Assembly: GCF_028554725.1 (NCBI RefSeq)
Contig: NC_071667.1
Location: forward strand, 54,801,501 to 54,865,500
DNA from: Zeugodacus cucurbitae
Taxonomy: Eukaryota; Arthropoda; Insecta; Diptera; Tephritidae
DNA length: 64,000 nt
Direction: 5' to 3'
Shown: in pieces, positions 10,709 through 22,623 of the stretch
How positions within the stretch are numbered: position 1 is the first letter of the stretch
Layout of the letters: every line of letters begins with the position of its first letter
The notes under the pieces: generated by a model
The model's input: only the letters and a program-made list of their open reading frames with translations
Database searches by the model: none
Told to the model about the DNA's origin: nothing
Position numbers and translations under genes: made by a program

Positions 10709-11197
10709 TTAGTATTTATGGGGGCGTATCGGCTTTTCCGGATCAAACAAACGTGGATCTTGCATAAAGTCCAATTCCTTGTGATATGTAGGCATTAAAG
10801 CACAATTTTGTGCGCGTATAATTGCCTTCTCCACTTGCTCTTGCTTTTGTTTACACAAGCCCGTAATATGCCGTCCATAAATACGACCGGTATAAGGCGA
10901 CTGGAACTGTGATAGGAGTTTCACGTTTTTGTAATCAGGTACTATATTGTGTTTGCAAAGAATGCATACACGGCGCTCTTTTTCGAATGGATTGGCTATA
11001 TCGATGGGCTCATCTTTGCTCTCCACTGGTGCACTGAAATTTCGCCGAGTTATTGCACTGTTTGAAAGTGGGGTTACGACCGTCCGGTGGCTGACAGCAA
11101 CTGCAAGTAATATCAATGAAAAACTTAAATATTTTCTTATGCAAAACTTAATTTATTATTTACCACTTCGCAAGGCAATTCTGGCAAATTGCAACAT
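10709..11197 (-). CDS. mRpS18C: mitochondrial ribosomal protein S18C (bS18m), two exons
   Basis: This is a 141-residue small-subunit protein of the mitochondrial ribosome. Exon 1 (11197-11164) encodes MLQFARIALRS and part of the next codon. Exon 2 (11100-10709) continues VAVSHRTV and runs to the stop. The intron is 63 bases, GT-AG, phase 1. The first about 35 residues are basic and hydroxylated, as expected for a mitochondrial targeting peptide. The S18 core follows: CILCKHNIVPDYKNVKLLSQ, then SPYTGRIYGRHITGLC. The CxxC and the later Cys are the zinc ligands seen in this paralogue group. The C-terminal extension PRLFDPEKPIRPHKY is typical of S18C. The short first exon was found by matching splice phase and gives a plausible start. 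Confidence 0.92.
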
Positions 11198-11717
11198 TTT
11201 TTTAAGTTTACTGAAGCACCTATTCCAAAAATTTGTGTGTTACGCGAATTGCGTGCAGTGGAGCTGAATTTCATTTAACAAATCAGCTGTTTGTTTAGGC
11301 TAGCCAGATCTCTGCTATTTGGTTTATTTATTGCGATAACCATTTGAGTTCTCTACTGCTGCTGGGTGAAATTAATGAAAGATCTGGCAGTTAGATGGTG
11401 CTGTGTACTGTTATGGTTCCGAATCTTACTAACAGGGAAACTCCATTGCCTACAATGTCGCTGGTATATAACAACAATAACATGTGGTTAAAAAATTTGC
11501 TACGGACTGATTTTTTCTTTCAGAAGTCGATTAGTAAGTGCAATTCGCGTTTGATCGACATTATCTGCGCATTAAGTGTTTGCAAAACGTTTAACAATGG
11601 AATTATTAAAATTAAAATATTATTGTGTAGTGTGATTGATTCAATTTGTCTAATTTGTGAAGTATAATAATTTGTGCGTAGTTCTAGTGTTGTATTAATT
11701 GAAAACCCATCTGTTTG
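11198..11717. promoter_or_regulatory. probable divergent promoter region
   Basis: Sequence between the mRpS18C start (minus) and the putative plus-strand first exon. An E-box-like CAGCTG lies at 11284-11289. The plus-strand frame from 11395 to 11667 has no recognisable domain and I treat it as untranslated. The call is based on gene arrangement, not on a recognised core-promoter motif. Confidence 0.35.
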
Positions 11718-11765
11718 ATGAACGGGGAAGCCGACATCCGACAGCAGCCAAGTTGCATAGTCGTG
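11718..11765 (+). CDS. putative first coding exon of a large gene (partial)
   Basis: An ATG at 11718 opens 16 codons (MNGEADIRQQPSCIVV) that run directly into a strong donor, GTAAGTA, at 11766. The exon ends in phase 0, and an in-frame TGA at 11700-11702 shows that the ATG is the first in its frame. The composition differs from the AT-rich surroundings. No downstream exon with matching phase and recognisable protein is visible up to 64 kb, so the gene would have a first intron of at least 52 kb. Alternatively it is an upstream open frame or chance. I do not recognise the peptide. Confidence 0.35.
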
Positions 11766-13419
11766 GTAAGTATTTTTTTAACCAAATTTTAAACGCATAT
11801 ACTTGACCGATCTCTGGCTTTAACAGATCTTTATTGTTGATGTTTTCTCTTCCTCAAATCACATTGAGGGATATAGTCGTGCTTACAGGCTTCTCTTAAC
11901 AAAAATTCAAGTACGTTCTGGTTATATTGAAGTGACAGTGATGGTACTATATCGTGTTAAGTGTAGCGTCGTGCATATGATTAACCAACGATTTTAAACT
12001 ATTTTAAGGTAAAAATGCCTTAATACAGTCCACCAGCTACACATAAGGTAAGCCAGACACAGAAGCCGCTAACAATTGAATTGAAGTGTTCTATAAATGA
12101 CAGGAATATAGTAACAATGACATACATATACATATACGTTAATAATAGACACACATATGTAGGTATATAAATATTCAAAAAGTGGGACTATGGAGTATAT
12201 GTACTGATTTAAACAAATCCACATCGAAGTAACCTCTTACATACATACATACATATATGTAAAGTAAGAAATTTCGCAAGTTCTCGACTTTAAGAGAATT
12301 TTTTTCCATACAAAATTACATTAAGCTTATCATTATTGTATTCTTATCACTGCTGCTTCGACTAAATTGCTTTTAAGCTGTGAACTATATAGTCTACCAC
12401 AACACGTAGACTAAGCACACGCCCCACAACGCAGCGTTTCCTACTCCAATCAAATTTAATAGAATCTGCAATAAATTTCTATGCCTACCAAATAACACAA
12501 CAACACAAACGCGTCCTCTTCTTACGTCTACTACATTCCCTTTTTTGTTATCAATTTCAAGATATTCCTTTAAAATTGCCAAGTTTTTTGTTAACCTTGT
12601 CAAGCTGCTGCACGCGGTCGCGATATGCAAATTTCGCGTTAACCCTATACAGCTCATAAAAAATCATGTTTATTAATGCTACACCCCATACGAGTATAAA
12701 CATGTACGTACGCTCACCTTGTAGGCATCAACATCGATTGGGGTGCTCAAACCTTTGGCCTATCAATGGGCTCATCAACCAGGTCTCTGGTGTATCGAAA
12801 GTGACGCAATTTGTTTGCAATGAAATTTATGCATTATTATAAACACAAGTGCATATGTAAGTGTGTACATACATAAATATGTACATATGTAGACCAACGT
12901 GTGTGTGTGTATTGAGCGTGTGCTCCTAGTGAAAATCTAATGCATAACTATGAATTTGGTAAAAGGGGAAAATACTTTATCCTTTTCTGGAACTCAGCTT
13001 TTCACTTTTGTGATAATAATAAAGTTTTATGCCGCGAAGAGTGACTCCGCCGTCTTCCGTTTCCGCTTGTCACTAGGAAATGTTAGCGCATTGTTGTTCT
13101 TCCTACATATGGCCAATCCTTGTCGGCATTCGGTGAGTGTGGGGTGACCTGTCAATCGCATTCTATTGTATTCGTATTTCGACGTCTTTCTCTGCCATTC
13201 TGAATGCACGATTATTGTTGACTCTTAAGCTGAGAATTCCCTGAGCGTACGATTTTAATTGTTTGAAATGCAATAAATCTTTTCGCTGTCATTTTGGTTA
13301 ATTTCATTAGCGTTGGCATTTTTGCAACTGGGCCATACATGTTTTTTAGAATCATTGGGCATTATTAGCCATTGTAGTCTGTAGACGGGTTTTACATGTT
13401 CAAATGTAACTGAATACCA
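11766..13419. other. non-coding DNA, possibly the start of a large intron
   Basis: No gene motif is found. It holds CATA and TATG tandem runs (12240-12260, 12860-12890). Short frames here have no supporting features. Confidence 0.4.
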
Positions 13420-13471
13420 GAAGTCGACTATTTCGATTTTGGATGCTAACTTCGAAAAATGGAGCATATAA
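13420..13471 (+). repeat. fragment of a foldback element arm
   Basis: This stretch contains GGATGCTAACTTCGAAAA and then GGAGCATATAATTTT. It resembles the right arm of the foldback element at 60875-60925 (GGAGGCTAACTTCGAAAA, then GGAGAATGCAATTTT). It abuts the Helentron-associated-like element that follows. Confidence 0.5.
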
Positions 13472-14016
13472 TTTTTATACCCTGAACAGGGTATATTAGT
13501 TTGTAACACCCAGTTTGTAACACCTAGAAAGAAGCGTCGGAGGCCCTATAAAGTATATATATAAATGATCAGTATGTTGAACTGAGTCGATTTAGCCATG
13601 TCCGTCTGTCTGTCCGTTCGTCCGTCTGTCTGTCTGTATATATACGAACTAGTCCTTCAGTTTTGGAGATATCGTTTTGAAATTTTGCAGATACTATTTT
13701 CTCTTCAAGAAGCTGCTCATTTGTCGGAACTGCCGATATCGGACCACTATATCATATAGCTGTCATACAAACTGAACGATCGGAATCAAGGGCTTGTATG
13801 GAAAACTTCCGCATTTTACTACATATCTTCACGAAATGTGGTGTGAGTTATTGCTCATAGAAATAATTTAATCTCCGAAAAAATTGTTCAGATCGGTTAG
13901 TAAAATGTTTTCTTTTTTTTTACTTTCTTTTTCTTACGTCTTTAGATTTGCTTAAACACATAGTTAATAAAAGAAACGCACCTTCGGTACAGCCGAAGTT
14001 AACGTTTTTTCTTGTT
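13472..14016 (+). mobile_element. Helentron-associated-like non-autonomous element, short subfamily
   Basis: It opens with the palindrome TATACCCTGAACAGGGTATA and runs through CCGTCTGTCTGTCC-type repeats (13600-13640), then phrases such as GATATCGGACCACTATATC. Near its end is a perfect hairpin, CTTCGG (13982-13987) and CCGAAG (13993-13998) around a 5-base loop, and the element closes with CTTGTTTT. This plan of terminal hairpin and T-rich end, with no target duplication seen, fits HINE/DINE-like elements moved by Helentrons. It differs from the other four copies in sequence and length. No protein is encoded. Confidence 0.55.
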
Positions 14017-14215
14017 TTTATTTATGATCTCCCGAAAAAATAGTTTGATCCAATACCCAGCTGAATGTTTTATATTATTACGATTAGCAATCATTTATAG
14101 AGTATATGCTTTCATACATCACCGTCTTCAAGACATTTCGATAGTCCCTCTTAGAAAAATAACTGAGTGAAAACCTATTTAGTGTTAATGATTACATGGG
14201 GACCGACCGAAAATA

Positions 14216-15619
14216 CAGAGGTAGTCAAAATTTTTTACACATCGAACGTTTTTTTACAAGTTTCACATAAAAAGCGTTTGCTTGTTGTTGTTGTTGTTGT
14301 CGCAGGGTAACAAAATGCTATGTTGTTGGAAACCTTGATCTATTCCTAAGAGAATGATGCCAGTTTCTATTACATTTAAAACAAACTAACTCAGCCTTAA
14401 CATATAAAAAAAAGTAAATAAAATGCCGAAACCAAAGGAATTAAGGATTATAACTAGATCGGAGACTGTGACTAAGTTTAAGACTGGGGTTTCGGCTTCG
14501 GAATAAGTTATAATTTATATAATTTGATGGAATACTGTTTATTTTTAAAGATAACTGTGCGAAACCTGTAATAACTCAAAGAGAATTCAGAAGATTAGTA
14601 GGAACTGTCTTACAAAATCCCACAATTAGTCCTGTTAATATTGCAGCAGAATCGAATCAGCATATTGCATGAACAGGCAATGATGCTGCACTGTTAAGGA
14701 CATTTAAAAATAGTAACATAAATACCTACGTTGTGCATAAAGTTAACCACTTCCGAAACCAAAAAAGCGATATGCCTCTCATTTGCCATAGATTGCATCC
14801 TGAAGCCTGTCGTGGACAGATTTTAGTTCCAGGGCTTCTTTAGTAAACGCTTTATGCATTTACCACGTGAAAAGAAGAACAATTCAGTTAAGACGCTAAA
14901 TAGAGTCGGGAGTGTCATAATGATTTTTTGGGGAAATATTCCTTTCTTCTGTTTTGGAGATTTGGTACCCTAAATCATCCGCATGTATAAGAATTCACAT
15001 GACCATGCCATTGAAGTGGTTAGACGCCCTTTTCCAACTATTGACTACATTTTACAACGGGATAATGCTCCATTTCATAAAGGATCTTTACCTACAAAAG
15101 TTTTAAATGAAGCAAATCAAGTTGACCTCGGCAAAATGTTTGGTCTTTTATTAAATATCAGAGGACAATTGATATAATAACCGAAAACGTCGAAATTACC
15201 GACATTTGATCTAAATTAACTGTTAACTTAGCGCACAACTGTGTTGAATCAATTCGGACCATAAAGCAGGCTGTTATTGATGCCAATGGTAATGTAACGT
15301 ATTATGAATTTATCTCCTTAGAATAGGAACTTATGATGAACATTAAAATTTTAAAGTTATCATTAAATTAGAACAGGATAATAGAGTTCAAGTTGTGTGT
15401 AAATACTTTTGACTACTGCCAGTCTTCAGTTCATTTGCTTATTTCTCCGCCTTATTTCTAGCTATTCTAACCAAACTGACTTCATTCGCTCGGGAATTGA
15501 TCAAGACTTACAACAACATAGCATTTTGTTACCCTGAGACAATAACAACAACAAGCCAAAGTTTTTTATGTGAAACTTGTAAAAAACGTTCGATGTATAA
15601 ATAATTTTGACCAACTCTG
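14216..15619 (+). mobile_element. Bari-like Tc1 transposon with long inverted repeats
   Basis: Two ends about 130 bases long are inverted copies of each other: 14216-14347 and 15492-15619. The outer tip is CAGAGGTAGTCAAAATTTTT on the left and, inverted, CAGAGTTGGTCAAAATTATT on the right. Inner shared words include CATCGAACG, ACAAGTTTCACATAAAAA and GGGTAACAAAATGCTATG. A TA dinucleotide flanks both ends (14214-14215 and 15620-15621), the target duplication of Tc1/mariner elements. The tips resemble the Bari group as I remember it. The transposase inside is broken. Confidence 0.85.
14423..15177 (+). pseudogene. broken Tc1/Bari-like transposase
   Basis: It starts MPKPKELRIITRSETVTKF, like Bari-type transposases, and reaches a stop after GVSASE. 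Frame changes and stops follow. The better preserved late part (14983-15177) holds LQRDNAPFHKG, the block with the second catalytic aspartate of the DDE domain, and then loses the frame. The C-terminal third with the last catalytic residue is not recognisable. Confidence 0.65.
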
Positions 15620-17251
15620 TATATTTGTAAACTTAAACTTTCAATTTACTTTCAAAAACACTAAAATATAAGCTTTTAATAAGCTCCTAACCAAAGTGAG
15701 TATAAGAATTTTATATAGGATTGTAAACCCTTAAGTTTCTACATAAATATTTAATAATAAACCTTAGTTTATGCTTTTTCTATAAATATCTAAATCAAAG
15801 CGTTTATTTCACCAAATTTCATATTCACACTCGGCTCTCACAGAATATTGAAATTATAATAAACAATATTATTGGTGATCAGCATGTGGTCTACAAAATC
15901 CATTTAACTGACATTTTAAGGTTATCGAGAGAGCAACGAAGCGCCAATAAATAGATAAATAAATAATAAACATTGCCGAAAACTGTTTTCTTGCCAACAA
16001 ACACAAAAACATACATACATACATGCTGCCTTAGCAGGAAGGATGTTGCATCGGTCCAGCGCATCCGCAGTGTTCACACTTCAACAGACGCCGTGGTCGT
16101 GCGGCTGGCGGTCGCTGCTGGCAACAACAACAACGGAAATGCTCGTACCTCTATAAATCTCTGATAGTTTCAATATTAAATTATTGCAAATAACGCTTGT
16201 TTGGAAATTGAAAGTTGTGCGTTGTGACACACTGAACGGGAACCCTTTCTCGGCATGACATCCCTTTGTGAGAATCCTTTCACTGGCTGTTAGACTCTGC
16301 AGGAATAAAGCGAGTATTTCGTGAAAAAAAAACAATTGAAAATGAAAATCTGAAGTTATGAGTGTGTGGAGTGCCATTCGCCTTCATATTTTCACATTTT
16401 TGGAAATTTTTTTCTATTGGTCTCTAACGCGTCGCTTGACTCTGTGGTGACCCTTTTATGCACGTTTTGTCGCCGCACCCATTCAATGATCCAATAATAA
16501 ATAGTTATGGGCATTTGAATGGTAGTTGGGTGCGTTTACAATGTGTGCGTACAACAAAATGACAATAAGAAGAACAACAACAACTGCAACAGCCTCAATA
16601 GTTGAAGCGTTTTATGCATTATGGTGTGGATAACGTGCGATTTGGGATATTAGGGATATATCGACATGCGATTTCAATTATTTCAATGCCTTTTTGAATA
16701 TGATTTTTATGTTTTGTTTACGCTGTGATTGTTGTTTATCATGCATTTTATGCAATATATTCGTACTTTGCGAATTATTGTTGCTTGACTTGAGTGCGTC
16801 GCATTGTCGCATAATTTAATAAAACTAGCTTCAACTACTTAACGCAATCTACATATATGTGTGGGACAACTTTTGAGTGGGTTATTAGGAATTTATGTGT
16901 GTTGTGTTGTTGTGGCATAGAATGTGTAATAAAAGTGATTTTTTAATAAAATTTCACTTTAAGCGAATAAGTGAAAATGCATAAAGGGATGAAGGCAATG
17001 TAATATCTACATTGATGACACATCAATGCAAATGCTAGAAGCAAAGGAGAAATGTGTAAGAAGCGGTATTCCACGCAAATATGACAATAATATTTATATC
17101 TCACTCAGCACATTACACACCTCATTTCGTATTATTACCATTTTGCGTATTACTTCAGTAAACTATTTGTCTGGGTGATAGTCGCACAGTGGTGTAGTGC
17201 TAGCAAAATACGCATGAAATTTCAAATTAAACAAACATTTTTTTATATATT
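15620..17251. other. non-coding DNA
   Basis: Mostly AT-rich. A less AT-rich patch at 16030-16160 has CAACAACAACAA. No gene, RNA or transposon motif is seen. Confidence 0.4.
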
Positions 17252-18037
17252 GGGTGTTCGAAGTAGAGGCACTTTTTTCAATAGCCTCTTTTTGACAAAT
17301 CTCGCGTGAGTGGTGTCAAGCTGTCATGTTATTTTTGTTCAGTATTGTTTGGCATTTCATCATGAAGAGACTTACGCCGGAACAACGTTTACAAATTTGT
17401 CTACTTCATTACTAAAATTCACATTCTGTAAAGAATGCACGCTTCGCTAAACTTATGGTCAACATAATCGGCCTACTGACTACCTACGCACTATTCGCAA
17501 CACCGTCATCCATCTTGAGACCCAGCATTCATCAATGAATAATATTCGACCGAATAGACCACGTTCAGCATGCAGTGAAGAAAATATAGCCGCCGTAGCT
17601 GGGATTGTATACGAGACTGTTGAGAGTCGATTCGGCGCCTTTCGCAGTAATTCGGATTGTTATCGCGCCATGATAACCGACTATTTGTTGCCTGAAATCT
17701 AAGCTCGTGATCTCGGCGACATTTGGTTTTAACAAGACGGCGCCACTTCCCACACATCGCATCAATCAATGGATTTATTGAGAGAACACTTCGGTGAACA
17801 GGCCTTGGAACAAAACATCACTAGTTTCATTCGCCAGTTATCAGTCGAAATGCTCGAACGAGCCGTTCAAAATTGAACTTAAGGGATAGACCATCTGAGA
17901 CGTAGCAGCGGCCAACTTTTGAAAGAGATAATCTTTAAAATATAAATGTCAAAGAATGCTCTTTCGAATGAGACATTCCCAATTAAATTTTAAATTTCTG
18001 TCTTTAAAAAAGTAGTGAACCTCGAAATGGTTCACTC
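17252..18037 (+). mobile_element. Tc1/mariner-superfamily relic, copy 1
   Basis: The tip GGGTGTTCGAAGTAGAGGCA and the inverted far end AGAGTGAACCATTTCGAGG match the tips of the copy at 21603-22623. Inside, translated pieces appear in order: MKRLTPEQRLQI (helix-turn-helix start), RPTDYLRTIRNTV-type text, RPRSACSEENIAAVA, then AMITDYLLPE and QDGATSHTSHQSMDLLREHF from the catalytic domain. This is the DUF4817-containing transposase type common in insects. Stops and internal deletions, for example between the RFGAF and CYRAM blocks, leave it dead. Confidence 0.75.
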
Positions 18038-18469
18038 TTTAAATATTTCGTATTTTTTAATAAATATAAAGTTTTAATATAGTCTTCAAATAAAGCTTCT
18101 TCAGAGTTAATATCAAAGACTAATACACTATATTGTATATACTAGTTTTAAGGTTTGAAACGGCAGACCTTTAGTTTCTTAAAGTAATTTCTCATTAACA
18201 TTATTACAATCGTTTCAAGCGCGATCATCAAAGTGGATATTTGAGTTCTAGGAACAGGAAAAACACACAGGAAAAATCCACGTGGATGTAAATCTTCATA
18301 GACAAATATATTTTGTGCAAATTATGTGCGATATTTTTGGTGGGAAACAAATAAATAAAAGTCTTTTTGCCCGAGAGTTAATACGAAGGGTGTGCCCTTG
18401 AGAAGGAAATACACGTAAACTTTTAAGGACAATCCTTTGTGATGATGATGATAAAATTCAACCAACAAG
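18038..18469. other. non-coding DNA
   Basis: AT-rich spacer between two transposon relics. Nothing specific is seen. Confidence 0.4.
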
Positions 18470-18800
18470 CGTCAAGAATCAACACAGCGTCTAGAAACCA
18501 CAAAACTGGAGAGGTTTTTTATTTCTATATCCGCTATTTCGCGATGATGTCCAAAAAAGTGAGATTCAAGGAACTTTTTCCTAGATCTCGCAAAGGCAGG
18601 ACATTCCCAAAGGAAATGTTGGGAATTTTAGTCTGACCGCGTGAACCCCGATGGGACAATAACCAGTTAGAACTTCTATGACTAGGGAAAGATTGACCTT
18701 GCTGGGAGCGAAAAGTTCCCTCGTTTTCTTACGATTTACTTTGGGTTCGAGTGTAACAGTGACCCGAAATTTTTTAAGTCGGTCGAGGGGGACCACTATT
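18470..18800 (-). mobile_element. 3' fragment of an RNase H-bearing non-LTR retrotransposon
   Basis: On the minus strand the segment reads LVIEVLTGYCPIGVHAVRLK, then MSCLCEI, then after a frame change a block like IEIKNLSSFVVS. The LTGHCxIGxHAxRL phrase followed by a CxxC is the same C-terminal module seen in the elements at 28.2, 56.1 and 61.2 kb. Only the last part of the element is left, and its ends are not defined. Confidence 0.55.
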
Positions 18801-21602
18801 AATATTAGTCGTCCGTGGGGTTCAAAACCGACTATGTCATATGTAACTTTTTTTTAGCAAAATGAGACTTTATTATTCACCAAAATTGCGTTTGAGGATG
18901 ATACAGGGGTAATATGGATTTTGAACATCTTAAAACCTTTTTTGTGAGAATGAATTGTCTTTAAAACATGTCTCAGTCTCGACCAGATCTAAGGACAAGA
19001 ATTCATTGCAGGCGGTGAATGTTTAACAAATTCGAAGCCCAATTCATTGTTATTTTTTATCGATTTCTGATAAGGTGAATGGGTTGATTTTAAGCACAGT
19101 TCCCAAATTAATGGGTTACACGTAGTTCGAGTTTTCAAAAAACTATTTGTATTTTCAAATTGTACCTAAATTGTTTGGAGGCAATCCTATAAATATTTTC
19201 GGAGATATACCTGAATTAAAAGGCGGTTTTCTTAGAAATGGCTAAACCGATTGGTCTCAAATTACCTACATTAATCTCTCCTTAAAACACCTTTCAAATT
19301 TATGACTATTCAAACCGCTGATATGATGCTTACTGCTTACTTTTTATGGAGGGCGTTCGGGTCAGAGTTTCAACTTGACTTTGCGGCTATTCGAAATCAT
19401 TTTATGGATTTTTTGATATTTTCGTCTGCAAACATCATGGAGCTCCACTGTATCTATGGAAACAAAACACTGTAACTCGCAGAGGCAATAAAAAACAAAT
19501 GGCACATCAAATGCTGTACAAATAGCAAACAAGCTGGACAATGACTATTTTTATTATTAAACAAAATATAGAAATCAAGCTACAGCCACCACATATTAGT
19601 TGTTACTATGTATATCTGTATGTATGTATGTATGAATATATTTTACGAGCGTTTCTAACTTTGTAGTTCATATCAACGTATATATGTATGTATGTAATTT
19701 CGCACAATTTGTGTATTTCTTCACGCTTCATACGCTGAGCGATTGATAACAATATTTCGTCCTTTCTTCACGCCCGAAAATATGTCAAAATAAAAACGAA
19801 CAACGCTCATCAGCACAAGCGATTTGTGCAGTCGTGGCGTTATGTTTGACAAAAATCGCAATATTGCATATTTTTTTGTTTTTGTTTTTTGTGTAAATAA
19901 CAACATTTGATTCCATATTAGAGCAAATATTTGCTCTGGTCTTAGGCATAAGCTTTTGGACGCTGATATTAATTCCACACATTTTAGGTGTCTATGAACG
20001 GACTTTATTATTGAGACAATGGCGTAGTGAAGGGGTGACGTTTGCACGTTTGCTCGGAATTTGTTTGCAAAGCTTTATAAATTACAGTAATTTTAGCCAA
20101 AATTGTTATTGACAATAATATGAATGAGTATGGATAATATTTGGCAATAGGCGATATATAAATATAAAAGCCATATCGACTTATATATGTATGTATATGT
20201 ATAACTCTTCATAGTGTCAAAATTCATATAACACACATCCTTACATAACTGATTCTTGCTATTGTAAGTACACACTTTACTATTTTAAATGCGCATTATA
20301 TGATTTATTTCTATTCGTTTACATCATTTATTGTATTGCATTCTATTTTGCTCATCGAAAGGATGAGTTTCCGATTTTCATTGGGGTGGCTCAACCATTA
20401 ATGTCTTCATACGCACAAAACATTTCAAATTTGCGCTTGTTAACAGCCTCCGTCCAACGATTTAATCGTGTGTAAGAAATTTATATTTTTAAATCATACA
20501 ATCAACTTGCGATGATTTATTTTAGTTTGATATTTTCTTCCGCAGAATGTGTTAAGCACTTACATTGGCTTATATGTACATATATACAAATTCAACATTT
20601 TGGTATATGGTGTTTATAACGATAGATTGTTCTGGAAGAGATCTGCAAGCTATGTTATCATACTCCTTTTTTGAATTTTTTTGGTAAACAGACGAGATTT
20701 CTTTAATTTTTGATGAAATATTTTTAATCTGAATCCGAAATCATCAGAAAAGTTCTTTCTTATATATTTTATCGTGTGAACGTAAAGTTAGATACAAATG
20801 AAGACATTTTATTCCAATTCTTCACAGCATCCCTTAGCAGGTATTTTTAAAGACAGTATTATAAGTATTCCAAAGTCGAATGCTCAGTGAAATGACTGGC
20901 TTTTACAACTCTTACCTTTGTCGCCTTCATATAATATTGCTTCAATAATATAACAAGTTTAACTTACGAAATTTAAAGTTTTATAAGAAATATCAAAAGT
21001 ATCCAAAATTTGTTCTAAATACGTGCAAGTCGTCGAATTTCACTGTTACTTTCTCCTTACGATTCATCCCGACAAGTCAAATGTTCCGAAATCTGTATAT
21101 TTTTAAACCATTTCGTTACCAAATCTCATAAAATTCGGGTTTTAGAAAAACTATAGTTGGGACTATTTTCACAGCCAGCGTAATCACCGCATTTCTAAGT
21201 ATTGACGTACAGACATTTTTCTCTGGTTTAACCTGAAAAGCAAAAATATTACAAATAATATGAACCTAAGTCCAAACGGTATTTTTTACATCTTTTATTT
21301 AGCTAGTCGGTCAGAAATATGTATGAAGTTTATAAGAACAATTTTTACTCTAGTCCAAAACAGATAATAAATGTCCAGTTATGTCTATATTTTAAGAATT
21401 TTTTATTTGTATTAGATTGTTAAGACTACGGAACTCGGTCTCTTTCGGAATCGACTTTTAAAATACATGTCTTCCTGATGGCTATAGTTCAATTGCAGGA
21501 AGGAAACTCTATTGGTAACTATTATGCTTACTGACTAGTTTGATATTTCACATCTGAGAGCTCTCGCGAAAATAATATGTGTGGTTATACTTCGAAACTA
21601 AA
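18801..21602. other. non-coding DNA
   Basis: 2.8 kb without supported coding or repeat structure apart from TATG runs (19610-19700, 20180). Several short frames occur, but none has a domain or splice support. Confidence 0.4.
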
Positions 21603-22623
21603 GGGTGATCCATTTCAAGGCTCCCTGCTTTTTTAAAGAAAAAAACAAAGAAAATTCAAATTTAATGTGGAAGGTTTATTATCATTCGAAAGAACATTCT
21701 TTAGCTTTTATTTCTTAATGATTATCTCATTTAAATGTTGGCCGCGGCCACTTCTCAGATGGTCCATTCGTTGATTCCAATTTTCGATGACTCGTGCGAG
21801 CATTTCAACTAGTAATTGGCGAATGACACTAATTGAATTATCCACCTAGACTTTAGATTTTACATATCCCCACAAGAAAAAGTCTAACGGCTCAAAACGT
21901 GAAAGTATCTGCTCGCCGGAGTGTTCTCTCAATAAAACCATTGATTGATGCGATGTGTAGGAAGTAGCGCTGTCTTGTTGAAACCTAATGCCTAATTCAG
22001 GCATCAAATAGTCGGTTATCATGGCGCGATAACGGTCGTTATTGACGGTTATGTTCTCACCAGCGTCATTTTTGAAGAAATATGGACTGATGATTTCAGC
22101 GGCCCACAAACTACAACAAACCGTTGTTTTTTCTGAGTGAAATGACAGCTCTTGAATATCTTCATATTGCTCTTCGTCCCAAATGTGGGAATTCTGCTTG
22201 TTTACATACCCATTGAGCCAGAAATGGGCCTCATCGCTGAACATAATGTGGTTCCAAAACCTCAGTTCTTCTTGGAACTTTTCAAGAGCCCATCAAGCGA
22301 AGCGATGTCGCTTGTGAAAGTCGAGCGGCTACAGTTCTTACACAAGCTGTATTTTGTACGCTTTCAATTTAAAATCTCGACGTAAAATGCGCCAAGCCGC
22401 CTAATCGACTCTTCACAATCTTCGTGTACACTCTCAGCTACGGCTGCTACATTCTCTTCAGTGCATGCTGGACGAGATCTTTTCGGTCGAATATTATTCA
22501 TTAATGAATGCTGGGTGGTCTCAAGATGAGTGATGGTGTTTCGAATAGTACGCTTAGTAGGCCGATTATGTTGACCATAAGTTGAGCGGCCATTGAAAAA
22601 AGTACCTCTGCTTGGATCATCCC
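21603..22623 (-). mobile_element. Tc1/mariner-superfamily relic, copy 2
   Basis: This is the same family as 17252-18037, in opposite orientation. The left tip GGGTGATCCATTTCAAGGC and the inverted right tip GGGATGATCCAAGCAGAGG define it. The best frame (22244-21846) encodes FSDEAHFWLNGYVNKQNSHI, SPYFFKNDAG, MITDYLMPELG, FQQDSATSYTSHQSMVLL and EPLDFFLWGY, so all three acidic positions of the DDE triad can still be pointed to. Upstream the protein is frameshifted and the N-terminal start region is deleted, since the tip is joined straight to the CGCTCAACTTATGGTC block. Confidence 0.8.

Noticed and set aside
11395..11667. 90-codon plus-strand frame upstream of the putative first exon
   Set aside because: No recognisable domain. 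It lies in the likely leader region and its composition is like that of its surroundings.
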